A DNA stretch of 64,000 nucleotides from Archaeoglobus sulfaticallidus PM70-1 (GCF_000385565.1 NC_021169.1:1966571-2030570), one strand, 5' to 3'. Counted from the first letter of the stretch, positions 28,025-35,920 are shown. Numbers and translations: made by a program. Notes: a model not told the origin generated them from the letters alone.

Positions 28025-29095
28025 TTAAATTAAAAACTCCAAAAAATGAATGTTAACCAAAGAACCAGTAGGAGCGCTCTCAACCCCTTCACTCAATACA
28101 AAATAGCTGTTTGAGGCTACAAAATCCTTTAAAAAAGATTTACCCTTAACAATATTAACTTCAGAACCATTATAATGAGAGAGAAACAATTGAGTGTATT
28201 CCTTATTTTTTCGTATATCTGTGGTGGTAAACCCTCTGAAGGGCTTATCCTCCAGACCGAATATCCAGCATACAAATTTTCTCACATAAAACAATAAGCC
28301 AGAAAGGCATGCCGACTGCATCCCTGCAAGGCAGAAGATAGGGGTTTGAATCATCCCAAATATGGTTGTTCTTCCCGGCTTTATTTTCGATTTTGAGAAG
28401 ATGATCTCCCCTTTCCTTTCAACTACTTTCCTAACAATATCCCTCCTTCCGATGGATGTGCCTCCAGATGTAACAATCAGATCATGATCTAGAGACTCAA
28501 TTTCCTCAGAAATTAGATTAAAATCATCTTTCAGAGGTTCAAACCTTTCCACCTCGCATCCCCAGCCAGATAGAAGCTCTGAGATCATCAGACCGTTCGT
28601 TTCAATTATGATCTTGTTAAGCTCATCTCCTGTTGGGATTACTGCCACTCTTGGCTTTCTGTAAACCACCACCTCTTCAACACCGCAGTTTTTCATTGCT
28701 ATGACATGGTTCAGCGTAATTTTAGTCCCTTTTTTCAAAATAACCTCTTCCTTCCGATATTCCTCACCTTTCTTAGCAGGTTGAAAAACGCTGTGGGCAA
28801 TCAGCCCGTCTGATGTTATCTCAGCATCCTCTACTTTAACAACAACCTCATCCTCAACAATATCTCCAGTATTAACCCATCTATAGTTTTTGATCCCGGA
28901 CTCAATTTTTCCAAGCTCATAGTTTTTAAGAGCATACCCGTCAAATAGTGATATATCGTGTGGTGGATAATCTGCTATCGCCCTGATGTCTTCATAAACC
29001 ACCCTGCCAACGCTATCCTCTACCGGCACCTTCTCCTTCCCAATATCAGGCACAAATCTTTTTATTGAACTCAGAGCTTCGTTATAGGACAGCAC
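28025..29095 (-). CDS. moeA: MoeA-like molybdopterin molybdenumtransferase
   Basis: A 356-residue protein of the MoeA family, which inserts molybdate or tungstate into molybdopterin. It shows the N-terminal motif YPPHDISLFDGYAL, then AVIPTGDELN, VTSGGTSIGRRD and KPGRTTIFG, in family order. It is somewhat shorter than typical (~400). It begins with GTG one base after the MoaD-like stop. Tungstate is a likely metal given the AOR gene in the window (inference). Confidence 0.85.
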   Translation of the reverse strand: MLSYNEALSSIKRFVPDIGKEKVPVEDSVGRVVYEDIRAIADYPPHDISLFDGYALKNYELGKIESGIKNYRWVNTGDIVEDEVVVKVEDAEITSDGLIAHSVFQPAKKGEEYRKEEVILKKGTKITLNHVIAMKNCGVEEVVVYRKPRVAVIPTGDELNKIIIETNGLMISELLSGWGCEVERFEPLKDDFNLISEEIESLDHDLIVTSGGTSIGRRDIVRKVVERKGEIIFSKSKIKPGRTTIFGMIQTPIFCLAGMQSACLSGLLFYVRKFVCWIFGLEDKPFRGFTTTDIRKNKEYTQLFLSHYNGSEVNIVKGKSFLKDFVASNSYFVLSEGVESAPTGSLVNIHFLEFLI

Positions 29096-29362
29096 TCAAC
29101 CACCGCTAACTGGTGGGAAAATAGCCACAACATCTTCCTCTTTAAGTTCCGTATCAATCCCATTCAGAGATCTGATATGTCTTCCATTGACCATTATGTG
29201 TACATAATCCCTTAACCTGTCACCTTCATAGATGAGTGGTTTGAGCTTCTCGAATTTTGTTGTCAGGGTTTGGAGCAGCTCTTTGATAGTTTTAGCCTCA
29301 ACTTCAACCTCTTTTGTGTTTGCAGCCTCTCTGAAATTGGCGAAGAGCTTAACCTTTACCAT
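29096..29362 (-). CDS. MoaD/ThiS-type ubiquitin-like sulfur carrier
   Basis: An 88-residue beta-grasp protein (VKVKLFANFREAANTKEVEV) ending in the double glycine AIFPPVSGG needed for adenylation and thiocarboxylation. Adjacent MoeA suggests a molybdopterin-synthase small-subunit role; archaeal SAMP-type protein modification is an alternative. No MoaE is nearby. Confidence 0.85.
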   Translation of the reverse strand: MVKVKLFANFREAANTKEVEVEAKTIKELLQTLTTKFEKLKPLIYEGDRLRDYVHIMVNGRHIRSLNGIDTELKEEDVVAIFPPVSGG

Positions 29363-29399
29363 ACTGGTATCTTAATTTTTCCAAAGATAAATTTATTTC

Positions 29400-30443
29400 T
29401 TATTTTTCAGCCGTTTTTAATCCCCTCTCAACATAAGCCTTAACATTCGGAGACATCCAGTAAATCCGTTTCCACCCACCTTCATCAGCCAAGAATTTCG
29501 GACTTTTTAAATAAGAGAAGCTCGCACCCACAAACCCCTCAACCTGCTGCCCGGATATCAGTTTCTCCATCTCACTGAATTTCAAACCAATGGGAGTTTT
29601 TTCTCTGTAATCTCTATCCACGATGCCAAAAGCATCTCTAGAGGGATCGTAAAATATTATGATTTGAGGATACAGTCCTGACAGCGGTGGATTCTTCAGA
29701 ACAGCATGCAAAGATACTCTCTTAACTCTTCCTTCCGTAATTTCTTCCATGATCTTATTTATTCCAGCATATTCTGAGTTTATCTTCTTTCCCTTTTTTA
29801 CAGGCTGGTAGTATCCAACGATTCCAAGCTCGTTTGCTGTTTTAGCCTCGATCCATGTCGTGCCACACGGAGAGGGTCGTTCTGGAGAAATCACACAGGC
29901 ATTATATGGCAGGTAATGCTGGCATGATTTGCATATGTAGAACTCCTCAACATCCTCTTCCCTACTGAAAACCTCTCTCTTTCTGTGAATCTCTCTTGCA
30001 ACATTTAGCATCCTTACGAACTCATCCCTATCGAGAATCAGTATAACTTCAACACGATCAACTATTTTCTTAAAAGAAAAATATATAATTTGTGCTATGC
30101 ACTCAAATGTTCCAGTATTTAATTTCTCAACCCTAAGCACAACATTTTCCTTGCGGTTCAGGTATTCTACACCCTTCAGCCTGTTCACTACCTCCCCTAT
30201 CAGCGCCTCAAGTGCTGAAGCTGATTCCTCACTGCAGTCAGCCTTCACAACTATGCCGATGTTCTCTATACTCCCAGAGAGCAAAAGTTCTATGCCATCC
30301 CTCTTTGGATTTGTCGTAACGAGTTCGAATCCCCTTATCTCCACTCCCTTAACCCTTTCTCCTTGATAGGCTAAGCTGTGCTCACAATTCTCTATCTCAT
30401 CTACATCCATTTCATTTGGATCGATGAACCTGCTGATCATCAT
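29400..30443 (-). CDS. acetyl-CoA synthase (CdhC)-like protein lacking the Cys-Gly-Cys nickel motif
   Basis: A 347-residue paralogue of the A-cluster domain of acetyl-CoA synthase. Cys171, Cys174, Cys183 and Cys193 have exactly the C-x2-C-x8-C-x9-C spacing of the cubane ligands, in [20 protein letters not shown]...PCG. The later family blocks are also there: [11 protein letters not shown], then [20 protein letters not shown] and GGWKRIYWM. But where CdhC/AcsB has CGCFE, this protein has Ser255-Gly-Leu257 (PPLSGLYPQ), so the proximal/distal Ni ligands are missing. It overlaps mrp by four bases and is followed by moaD/moeA. It probably binds an Fe-S cluster but should not make acetyl-CoA; its function is unknown. 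Confidence 0.8.
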   Translation of the reverse strand: MMISRFIDPNEMDVDEIENCEHSLAYQGERVKGVEIRGFELVTTNPKRDGIELLLSGSIENIGIVVKADCSEESASALEALIGEVVNRLKGVEYLNRKENVVLRVEKLNTGTFECIAQIIYFSFKKIVDRVEVILILDRDEFVRMLNVAREIHRKREVFSREEDVEEFYICKSCQHYLPYNACVISPERPSPCGTTWIEAKTANELGIVGYYQPVKKGKKINSEYAGINKIMEEITEGRVKRVSLHAVLKNPPLSGLYPQIIIFYDPSRDAFGIVDRDYREKTPIGLKFSEMEKLISGQQVEGFVGASFSYLKSPKFLADEGGWKRIYWMSPNVKAYVERGLKTAEK

Positions 30444-31264
30444 TTGCCTGATTCGTTGGATTCGTTGGATTCGTTGACAGCTTCAACGAATTCAAGAACC
30501 TTATCAACTATACCATCAAAGGCCTTAGAACTTGCTGATTCTGGATACTTGACAACAAATGGCTCTCCATAATCACCGCTCTCAGCCACGGCAGGGTCTA
30601 TCGGGATATATCCGAGAAATCTCAGATCCATTTCCTTGCAAACTCTTTCAACATTGCCCTTGCCGAAAACATTGAACTCCTTACCACAATTTGGACAAGC
30701 AAACCCGCTCATATTCTCTATTAACCCAATCACAGGAATGTTCAGCTTTTTAGCAAAGTTTATTGATTTTCTAACGCTGAGTAAAGCTACATCCTGAGGT
30801 GTGGACACTATCACCGCTCCATCAATGCTGGCGATGAGATGCGCTATGTTCAATGCCTCATCTCCCGTCCCAGGAGGAAGATCTATTATCAGGTAATCCA
30901 GATCTCCCCAGTCCACCTTCTCGAGGAACTGCTTTGTGATGGAAAACTTCATTGGCCCTCTCCATATCACCGGCGTGTCACTTTCCGGAAGCAGGAAGGC
31001 AATGGATACCACCTTCAGGCTTGGTGGGATTATCACAGGTTCTATGGTCTCATCAAAAACCGGGAATCTTGCCCCCTCCACACCGAGCATTTTTGGAACG
31101 CTTGGGCCATGGATGTCACAGTCCAGCAGTCCAACTTTATAGCCCTTCTGAGATAGCTTGGCTGCCAGATTGACTGCAACCGTGCTCTTTCCAACACCAC
31201 CTTTTCCACTCATCACCACAATCTTATGCTTGATTCCCTTAAGCTCGAGTTTTTCAGCCATCAT
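30440..31264 (-). CDS. Mrp/Nbp35-type Fe-S carrier ATPase
   Basis: About 274 residues. It has a deviant Walker [18 protein letters not shown] near residue 20, the switch region [14 protein letters not shown], Walker [15 protein letters not shown], and the Cys-x2-Cys [10 protein letters not shown] that bridges an Fe-S cluster in the dimer. It transfers Fe-S clusters to target apoproteins. The C-terminus carries a threefold Asn-Glu-Ser repeat from a 9-base tandem repeat. It overlaps DUF134 upstream and the CdhC-like gene downstream, so the CdhC-like protein is a natural client (inference). Confidence 0.92.
   Translation of the reverse strand: MMAEKLELKGIKHKIVVMSGKGGVGKSTVAVNLAAKLSQKGYKVGLLDCDIHGPSVPKMLGVEGARFPVFDETIEPVIIPPSLKVVSIAFLLPESDTPVIWRGPMKFSITKQFLEKVDWGDLDYLIIDLPPGTGDEALNIAHLIASIDGAVIVSTPQDVALLSVRKSINFAKKLNIPVIGLIENMSGFACPNCGKEFNVFGKGNVERVCKEMDLRFLGYIPIDPAVAESGDYGEPFVVKYPESASSKAFDGIVDKVLEFVEAVNESNESNESGK
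30450..30476. repeat. 9-bp tandem repeat x3 inside mrp
   Basis: gattcgttg occurs three times head to tail, encoding Asn-Glu-Ser repeats at the extreme C-terminus of the Mrp protein. Copy number could vary by slippage without breaking the frame. Confidence 0.9.
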
Positions 31265-31643
31265 ATCCCCTCCCACATGTTGGACACAGAACTATCAGTT
31301 CAGAAATATCGTGCTCACATCCTCTGCATTTGGGCAGCCTTATTTTCTCAAACACATACTCTCCTTCCTCAATCTCTATAGCCTTTCCTTCAACCAGGGC
31401 GGTTACAAGCTTTCTTCTCGCTCTCTTGAGGTCCCTCCAGAAAGCTTTTCTCGAAACACCCATAACAATTGATGCCTCCTCATGCGTCATCCCGAGCAGG
31501 TCAACTAATCTCAGTGCTTCAATCTCCTCATGGGTCAGCAAAATTTTATCTCCAAGCTCAGGACGACTATCCTCAAATTTCGGGATGAAGCCTTTAACTT
31601 TCGTCTTGTAGCATATCCTTCTCGCCGACTTTCTCCTACCCAC
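31254..31643 (-). CDS. DUF134 helix-turn-helix regulator with zinc ribbon
   Basis: 129 residues. It has a sigma-like helix-turn-helix ([20 protein letters not shown], then [15 protein letters not shown]) followed by a Cys-rich end ([10 protein letters not shown] and CPTCGRGY). DUF134 proteins commonly neighbour Mrp genes. It starts with GTG at 31643; a TATA box (cttatatatt on the minus strand, ~31660-31672) about 25 bases upstream predicts a leaderless transcript. Likely autoregulator of this operon, possibly sensing Fe-S or metal status through its cysteines (inference). Confidence 0.85.
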   Translation of the reverse strand: MGRRKSARRICYKTKVKGFIPKFEDSRPELGDKILLTHEEIEALRLVDLLGMTHEEASIVMGVSRKAFWRDLKRARRKLVTALVEGKAIEIEEGEYVFEKIRLPKCRGCEHDISELIVLCPTCGRGYDG

Positions 31644-31943
31644 AAATGCACGATAGGGAAAAAATATATAAGCTTTTCTACATTTTTTAGGCTTACCTCA
31701 TTTTTTGTTGACTCTTGTTGACTCGCCAGTTATTTGACTCTGCTTCCAAAAACCCACGTCCAATACCACAATAAAAGAAGTAGCTACAATCATGAGCATA
31801 AAGAAGAAAGATGTTCGACTTCCTATGAAATTGCTTTGATGTTAGGGAGGTTATTTTCACCGGCACAGCAAAGCTAAGGAACTGGACTACCAACAATAAA
31901 CAACAGAACTATGGCCAAAAAACGATAAGAGGTATGGTTAATA
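31644..31943. other. 300-bp spacer with a protein-tail remnant and short repeats
   Basis: No complete gene. The plus strand at 31829-31963 has an open frame of 44 codons without a start, ending naturally (VIFTGTAKLRNWTTNNK ... NIKAIEV), which looks like the C-terminus of a lost gene and runs into the end of the Yip1 gene. ttgttgactc occurs twice in tandem at 31705-31724. The 14-mer gatgttagggaggt at 31838 also occurs at 33891, at the end of the intact DUF95 gene. Confidence 0.4.
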
Positions 31944-32600
31944 TTAAGGCAATAGAAGTCTAATGAACGAGTAAGCCTGGTAAAGCCCAAACAGCATAGT
32001 GGGAATCAAAGCCGACACAAAAGCCCTTTTAGTCGTCAGGTTGCGTGCATGTTTTATGGCAAAAGTCCACAACGTTAGAGACCATACAGTTATTGCCAGA
32101 TTTATTATTAGGTTGGAGTAAACTAAATCCCGCGGGAGAATGGACAGCAAAACAGACTTCACGATCTCGGGATTCTGCTGCAACTGTTCTATGCTAATCT
32201 TTGGAACTTTTGCATTCAGCACATAGTAGGCTGACATTGGGATAGTTACAAGAGATCCAACAAGCGAAGGTAGAAACCCGTAGCCTGTAAACTCAAAGGT
32301 TCTCCTAAATGAGCCTTTGCCGTTAAACAACAACGATGATAATCCATGCATCATCACTGTCAATATTAGCCAGACGGCGAATATGCCTATGAATGAGCCT
32401 ATTATGCCGATGTAAGCACCCACTACGAAAAATCCAGCCAAGTCAGACGGGATGACTTGACTGAGTTTTGCTGCCAGCAGGTACTGATACGCTGAAATTA
32501 TCGCTGCTATGGCTACAACGATTGTCATCGGTTTTTGTATTCTGACATCCTCTCTGCTGAGTTCTTGAAAAAACTCGTTGGGGTTGGTTATTAGCTTCAT
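31944..32600 (-). CDS. Yip1-family membrane protein
   Basis: About 218 residues with a soluble start (NPNEFFQELSREDVRIQKPM) and five to six transmembrane segments, a pattern shared with prokaryotic YIP1/DUF1282 proteins of unknown function. The start at 32600 is chosen because a TATA box (tttaaatatc, ~32622-32631) lies about 25 bases upstream, pointing to a leaderless ATG; the frame extends to 32633. Confidence 0.65.
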   Translation of the reverse strand: MKLITNPNEFFQELSREDVRIQKPMTIVVAIAAIISAYQYLLAAKLSQVIPSDLAGFFVVGAYIGIIGSFIGIFAVWLILTVMMHGLSSLLFNGKGSFRRTFEFTGYGFLPSLVGSLVTIPMSAYYVLNAKVPKISIEQLQQNPEIVKSVLLSILPRDLVYSNLIINLAITVWSLTLWTFAIKHARNLTTKRAFVSALIPTMLFGLYQAYSFIRLLLP

Positions 32601-32805
32601 ATTAGATGAAAACATTAATTGATATTTAAACATTTAGGTTAATTAAATGAAAAATAAAAGTTTATAAATTTTTTATCTTTGGGAAAATTGCCATAACTCG
32701 GAAGATATATCAAATAATCCAGAGTTACAGATTTAAATTTTAAATTTTCTAAGTTTTGAGTAAATTTTTACGATATGGGAAATGTACAAAAATATGAGAA
32801 AGAAA

Positions 32806-32850
32806 ATTTTATATACCATAAAATTAAAAGATGATGAATGGCATAGGAGG
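32806..32850 (+). promoter_or_regulatory. promoter and ribosome-binding site of the peptide/DUF95 locus
   Basis: attttatatacc at 32806-32816 is a strong TATA box. AGGAGG at 32845-32850 is a perfect Shine-Dalgarno eight bases before GTG 32859, deciding the start of the first peptide. The GTG at 32850 that extends the frame lies inside the ribosome-binding site and is rejected as start. Confidence 0.65.
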
Positions 32851-32858
32851 TGTGGGAA

Positions 32859-33149
32859 GTGTACGGGTATACCTCAAGGTGGGATGAAGAAACAGTAATA
32901 AAATGGCTGGCAGTGGGGATGGTGTTAGCAATGATAGGGATGGCAGTGATACCAGCTGTAACAGTAGAACCTTCTAAAATAGGCGGAGGGCTTTTGCTAG
33001 CTTGGAACGCTGGAAATGACTTGCTGGATGATGGGCAATATTCATGGCAGACTTACGTCAATATGGCGCTACTGGCAGGAGGTGTGGTTGCTTTTGCACT
33101 CGCTCCCCCGGCAGGTATAGCGTACTGGATAACGGCAGGAACATTATAA
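32859..33149 (+). CDS. candidate archaeocin precursor 1 (conserved leader, hydrophobic core)
   Basis: About 96 residues. Residues ~10-33 are DEETVIKWLAVGMVLAMIGM, almost identical to residues 9-28 of the peptide at 33922, and act as leader or signal helix. The rest differs completely: a Gly-rich hydrophobic core with two helical stretches (GGGLLLAWNAGNDLL and MALLAGGVVAFALAPPAGIA). It is followed by a small two-helix protein and a DUF95/SpoIIM protein, the partner class of circular bacteriocins such as enterocin AS-48. A secreted antimicrobial or signalling peptide is the best reading, by context; no homologue is recalled. Confidence 0.55.
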   Translation: MYGYTSRWDEETVIKWLAVGMVLAMIGMAVIPAVTVEPSKIGGGLLLAWNAGNDLLDDGQYSWQTYVNMALLAGGVVAFALAPPAGIAYWITAGTL

Positions 33150-33164
33150 GCTTTTTGACTTGAT

Positions 33165-33368
33165 ATGTACACAAATAAGCTAAGAACTTTAAGAAACATC
33201 CTAGGAATATGTCTTGTGATTCTAACTATATTTTCTATTATAAATTTTTTATTTGAGATTTCTGGAGAATCCTTGATTCCGATACAATCAGCTCAGGTAC
33301 TGCCCTTTCTTAGTGCTTTGTTGATAATATTTATTTTAATTAACAAATATGTTGAAGATGAATACTAG
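33165..33368 (+). CDS. small two-helix membrane protein (candidate immunity/accessory protein)
   Basis: 67 residues with two transmembrane helices (ILGICLVILTIFSIINFLF and VLPFLSALLIIFILI) and charged ends. It sits between peptide precursor 1 and the DUF95 gene and overlaps the latter by 20 bases. Bacteriocin immunity proteins are often tiny hydrophobic proteins placed here, which is the basis for the guess. An analogous gene of unrelated sequence occupies the same slot in cassette 2 (34249). Confidence 0.55.
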   Translation: MYTNKLRTLRNILGICLVILTIFSIINFLFEISGESLIPIQSAQVLPFLSALLIIFILINKYVEDEY

Positions 33369-33909
33369 TGTCATTATACTAATTTTGTTGTCTGCATTGC
33401 TTTACATTTTTGGGATAATTTTAGGTTACGGCTTGCTTAATGATCTCACAGACCACTCTTTGGCTATTAAAGTTAAATACAACAATAATTCACTTTTACA
33501 ATTTTCTTATCAGAGTATCATAGCGACAAATTTAAATTTGATATTAATTTTGCTGTTAGGATTTGGTGTCGTGACTTCCATAAACCTCGTCTTCAATGGA
33601 GCAAATTTGGCCTTTCTGTACATTGAGAGTCTCAGAAGGGGGATGGATCTTTGGAATTTTCTGATTCTAACGCTCCCTCACGGCATCTTCGAAATTCCCG
33701 CCATAATCATAGCGGGAGCTGCAGGATTCAAAATCCCCTACGAGATCATAAGATATTTAGTAGGTAAAAAAGAAACAATTCTAACAAAAGAAGACGTCAA
33801 AGAATATCTAACCTTAGCCTTAATCTCGATCATCCTGATCGTGATAGCAGCATGGATTGAGGCTAATATAACATTAAAGATGGCCAAATCGATGTTAGGG
33901 AGGTGGTAG
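33349..33909 (+). CDS. SpoIIM/DUF95 family membrane protein, cassette 1
   Basis: 186 residues with about five transmembrane helices. The family core is NLVFNGANLAFLY ... LPHGIFEIPAIIIAGAAGF, with the charged end YLVGKKETILTKEDVKEYL and a final helix. DUF95 proteins include SpoIIM and the maturation/secretion proteins of circular bacteriocin clusters. Its place right after a small peptide precursor suggests peptide export or cyclisation. No ATP-binding ABC subunit is encoded alongside, so energy coupling is unexplained. Confidence 0.8.
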   Translation: MLKMNTSVIILILLSALLYIFGIILGYGLLNDLTDHSLAIKVKYNNNSLLQFSYQSIIATNLNLILILLLGFGVVTSINLVFNGANLAFLYIESLRRGMDLWNFLILTLPHGIFEIPAIIIAGAAGFKIPYEIIRYLVGKKETILTKEDVKEYLTLALISIILIVIAAWIEANITLKMAKSMLGRW

Positions 33910-33921
33910 TTAATTAAACAG

Positions 33922-34206
33922 ATGAAAGTGTGTAAGCGTGAGGTGGATGAAGAAACAGTAATAAAGTGGTTGGCAGTGGGAATGGTATTGGCGATGGTGG
34001 GGATGGTTGTAACGCCGATGATTGGAATTAATGCGGTTGAAATTGGGTATAGTATTGGAAAAAGATACGGGTGGGACACTCAGGAATCAATGCTTTGGGG
34101 AACGGCTGTTGGAGCTACGATTGGTGCTGTGATTGGAGGATTGGCAGGTGGAGTGGCAGGTGCAGGTATTGGTCTTACTTTAGGTGGAATGTGGGGTGCA
34201 GCTTAA
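33922..34206 (+). CDS. candidate archaeocin precursor 2 (same leader, glycine-zipper core)
   Basis: 94 residues. After MKVCKREV comes DEETVIKWLAVGMVLAMVGM, matching precursor 1 almost residue for residue, with matching DNA too. The core is different: a polar stretch (GYSIGKRYGWDTQESMLWGT) followed by a glycine zipper (GATIGAVIGGLAGGVAGAGI) and a short end. Glycine-zipper hairpins insert into membranes, as in many pore-forming peptides. It begins 12 bases after the DUF95 stop, so both cassettes may share one transcript. GTG 33928 is an alternative start. Confidence 0.55.
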   Translation: MKVCKREVDEETVIKWLAVGMVLAMVGMVVTPMIGINAVEIGYSIGKRYGWDTQESMLWGTAVGATIGAVIGGLAGGVAGAGIGLTLGGMWGAA

Positions 34207-34248
34207 CTTTTAAAAAATTATATCTTTTTTACTATACTGGTGATATGA

Positions 34249-34437
34249 ATGAAAAAACCAGTCAATCTTGCCGTATTGGCAATTTTATTATTTGCTTTTG
34301 GTCTTCTTATATGGTTAATTACGATGGAAGAAGATATGTACGAGGCAATATTATGGAGAGATTCTTTTTGGTGTCTATCTGCTGCATTATCGGGGTACGC
34401 ATATGCCATCTCTAAAAAGGAGAATAAAACTCATTAA
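34249..34437 (+). CDS. small two-helix membrane protein, cassette 2 (candidate immunity/accessory)
   Basis: 62 residues: helix one PVNLAVLAILLFAFGLLIWL, a short acidic loop, helix two around FWCLSAALSGYAYAI, and a basic tail. A GGTGAT motif precedes the ATG. It occupies the same position relative to peptide 2 as the 67-residue protein does relative to peptide 1, yet the sequences are unrelated, as expected if each protects against its own peptide (inference). Confidence 0.5.
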   Translation: MKKPVNLAVLAILLFAFGLLIWLITMEEDMYEAILWRDSFWCLSAALSGYAYAISKKENKTH

Positions 34438-34475
34438 TTTATCTTTTATAATATATTCTAAGATTTATAATTATA

Positions 34476-34978
34476 ATGCTAAATATTATAGATTACCCCG
34501 TCCATATCAACCTTGGCAAAAACATAATGACTGACCAACTAGTTAGATCAGACTTTCATTATATTCTGATAAATAACATTAAAGTTATAAAGTTATTTTT
34601 ATTCTAATTTTGGGGTCAGTAACTATGGGATCATCAACCATGATCAACTTATCATTTAACGGAATTCTATTAGGTGCTTTGTTAAAAAAATCAATTACAA
34701 ATAGTATTAGTTTGCAAAATTTTTTGCTCCTAGTCATACCTCACGGTATATTCGAAATCCCAGCTATCATCATAGCTGGGGCAGCAGGTTTTAAGATTCC
34801 CTACGAAATTGTAAGATATTTAGTAGGTAAAAAAGAAACAATTCTAACAAAAGAAGACACAAAAGAATACCTAACCCTCGCAGTAATTTAGATAATCTTA
34901 ATCGTAATAGCAGCGTGGACTGAAGCGAATGTAACACTGAAGATTGCTCAAGCGATGCTGAAAATGAAGGATATTTGA
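34476..34978 (+). pseudogene. second SpoIIM/DUF95 copy, inactivated
   Basis: It parallels the intact copy: INLSFNGILLGALL, then VIPHGIFEIPAIIIAGAAGF and YLVGKKETILTKEDTKEYLT. An in-frame TAG at 34889-34891 stands where the intact gene has TCG (Ser), after which IILIVIAAW and the last helix continue to TGA at 34976. Upstream, the first part (ATG 34476, motif DFHYILINNIKVIKLFLF) is in another frame and stops at about 34607, so a frameshift also occurred. The N-terminus is diverged. Confidence 0.8.
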
Positions 34979-35056
34979 AGATTTTGAGGTGGTTTAAAAA
35001 GAATAAAAGTATAAAAGTATATGGTAAAGGAGTGTTCAGACCGCTTGAAAAAAAAT

Positions 35057-35920
35057 TTAAAATCGTAGACTTGTTTCACTCTCTCCTCTTTTCCTTGGCA
35101 TCGGATAGAACTCAACATTCGGATATCTCTGCATCATCGGTTGTGGATACAGCTCCATCAGCATGTAAACCTCTTCCGGCACATCCGTTCTGACATTAAG
35201 ACCAAGTTCCTTCGCAACCTCAACAGTTATTGGATAATCGTGTGTCCATTTCCCTTCCGTGAGTATCTTTGCAACTTCCTTTGCTTTCTCATCACCCATC
35301 TTGTCTCTCAGCAACTCATAAACGAAACTCCGAACCTGATTGATTGCTTTCTCAGCCAGATCTGCAAGAATAAGCGTTTTATCCTCAACATCCTTTGGAT
35401 CCTTTTTTGAAACTGCTTTGACTATGGATGGAGCGGGATAGTTCATCAATTGCGGATCTACCGGGCCCAAAACTGCGTGAGGATCCATTATTATCTCATC
35501 CGCTGCCAGAGCTATGAGCGTCCCACCACTCATAGCATAGTGCGGGACTATAACACTCGTCTTGGCGGGATGACTCTTGAGGGCCTTAGCGATCTGAGAT
35601 GCTGCAAGCACAAGCCCACCAGGGGTATGGATGACGAGGTCGATCGGTTGATCCTTTGGTGTTGTCCTTATCGCCCTCAGAACCTGCTCGGAGTCTTCAA
35701 CATTTATGAACCTGTAGAACGGTATTCCAAAGAGTCCTATGCTCTCCTGCCTGTGTATCATCGTAATGACATTGGATTTCCTTTTTGCACTCATTTTTTC
35801 CATCAGAGCTTTTCTCGTGTTCACCAATTGTCTATGTTTTATCTGTGGTCCTAGGATCAGATAGAACAGAAACAGAAACCATATCAGGTTGAAAAAAGAT
35901 CCAGTAGGGTCGTAAACCAT
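35057..35920 (-). CDS. ClpP-fold membrane-anchored serine protease (SDH/DUF114 family)
   Basis: 287 residues. One N-terminal transmembrane helix (FFNLIWFLFLFYLILG) is followed by a crotonase/ClpP-like domain. The oxyanion/His region IDLVIHTPGGLVLAA, catalytic Ser in HYAMSGGTLIALAAD and the GPVDPQL motif are those of the SDH (SppA-like) proteins. It is probably a membrane-surface protease. It converges on the broken DUF95 copy with about 80 bases between. Confidence 0.85.
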   Translation of the reverse strand: MVYDPTGSFFNLIWFLFLFYLILGPQIKHRQLVNTRKALMEKMSAKRKSNVITMIHRQESIGLFGIPFYRFINVEDSEQVLRAIRTTPKDQPIDLVIHTPGGLVLAASQIAKALKSHPAKTSVIVPHYAMSGGTLIALAADEIIMDPHAVLGPVDPQLMNYPAPSIVKAVSKKDPKDVEDKTLILADLAEKAINQVRSFVYELLRDKMGDEKAKEVAKILTEGKWTHDYPITVEVAKELGLNVRTDVPEEVYMLMELYPQPMMQRYPNVEFYPMPRKRGESETSLRF

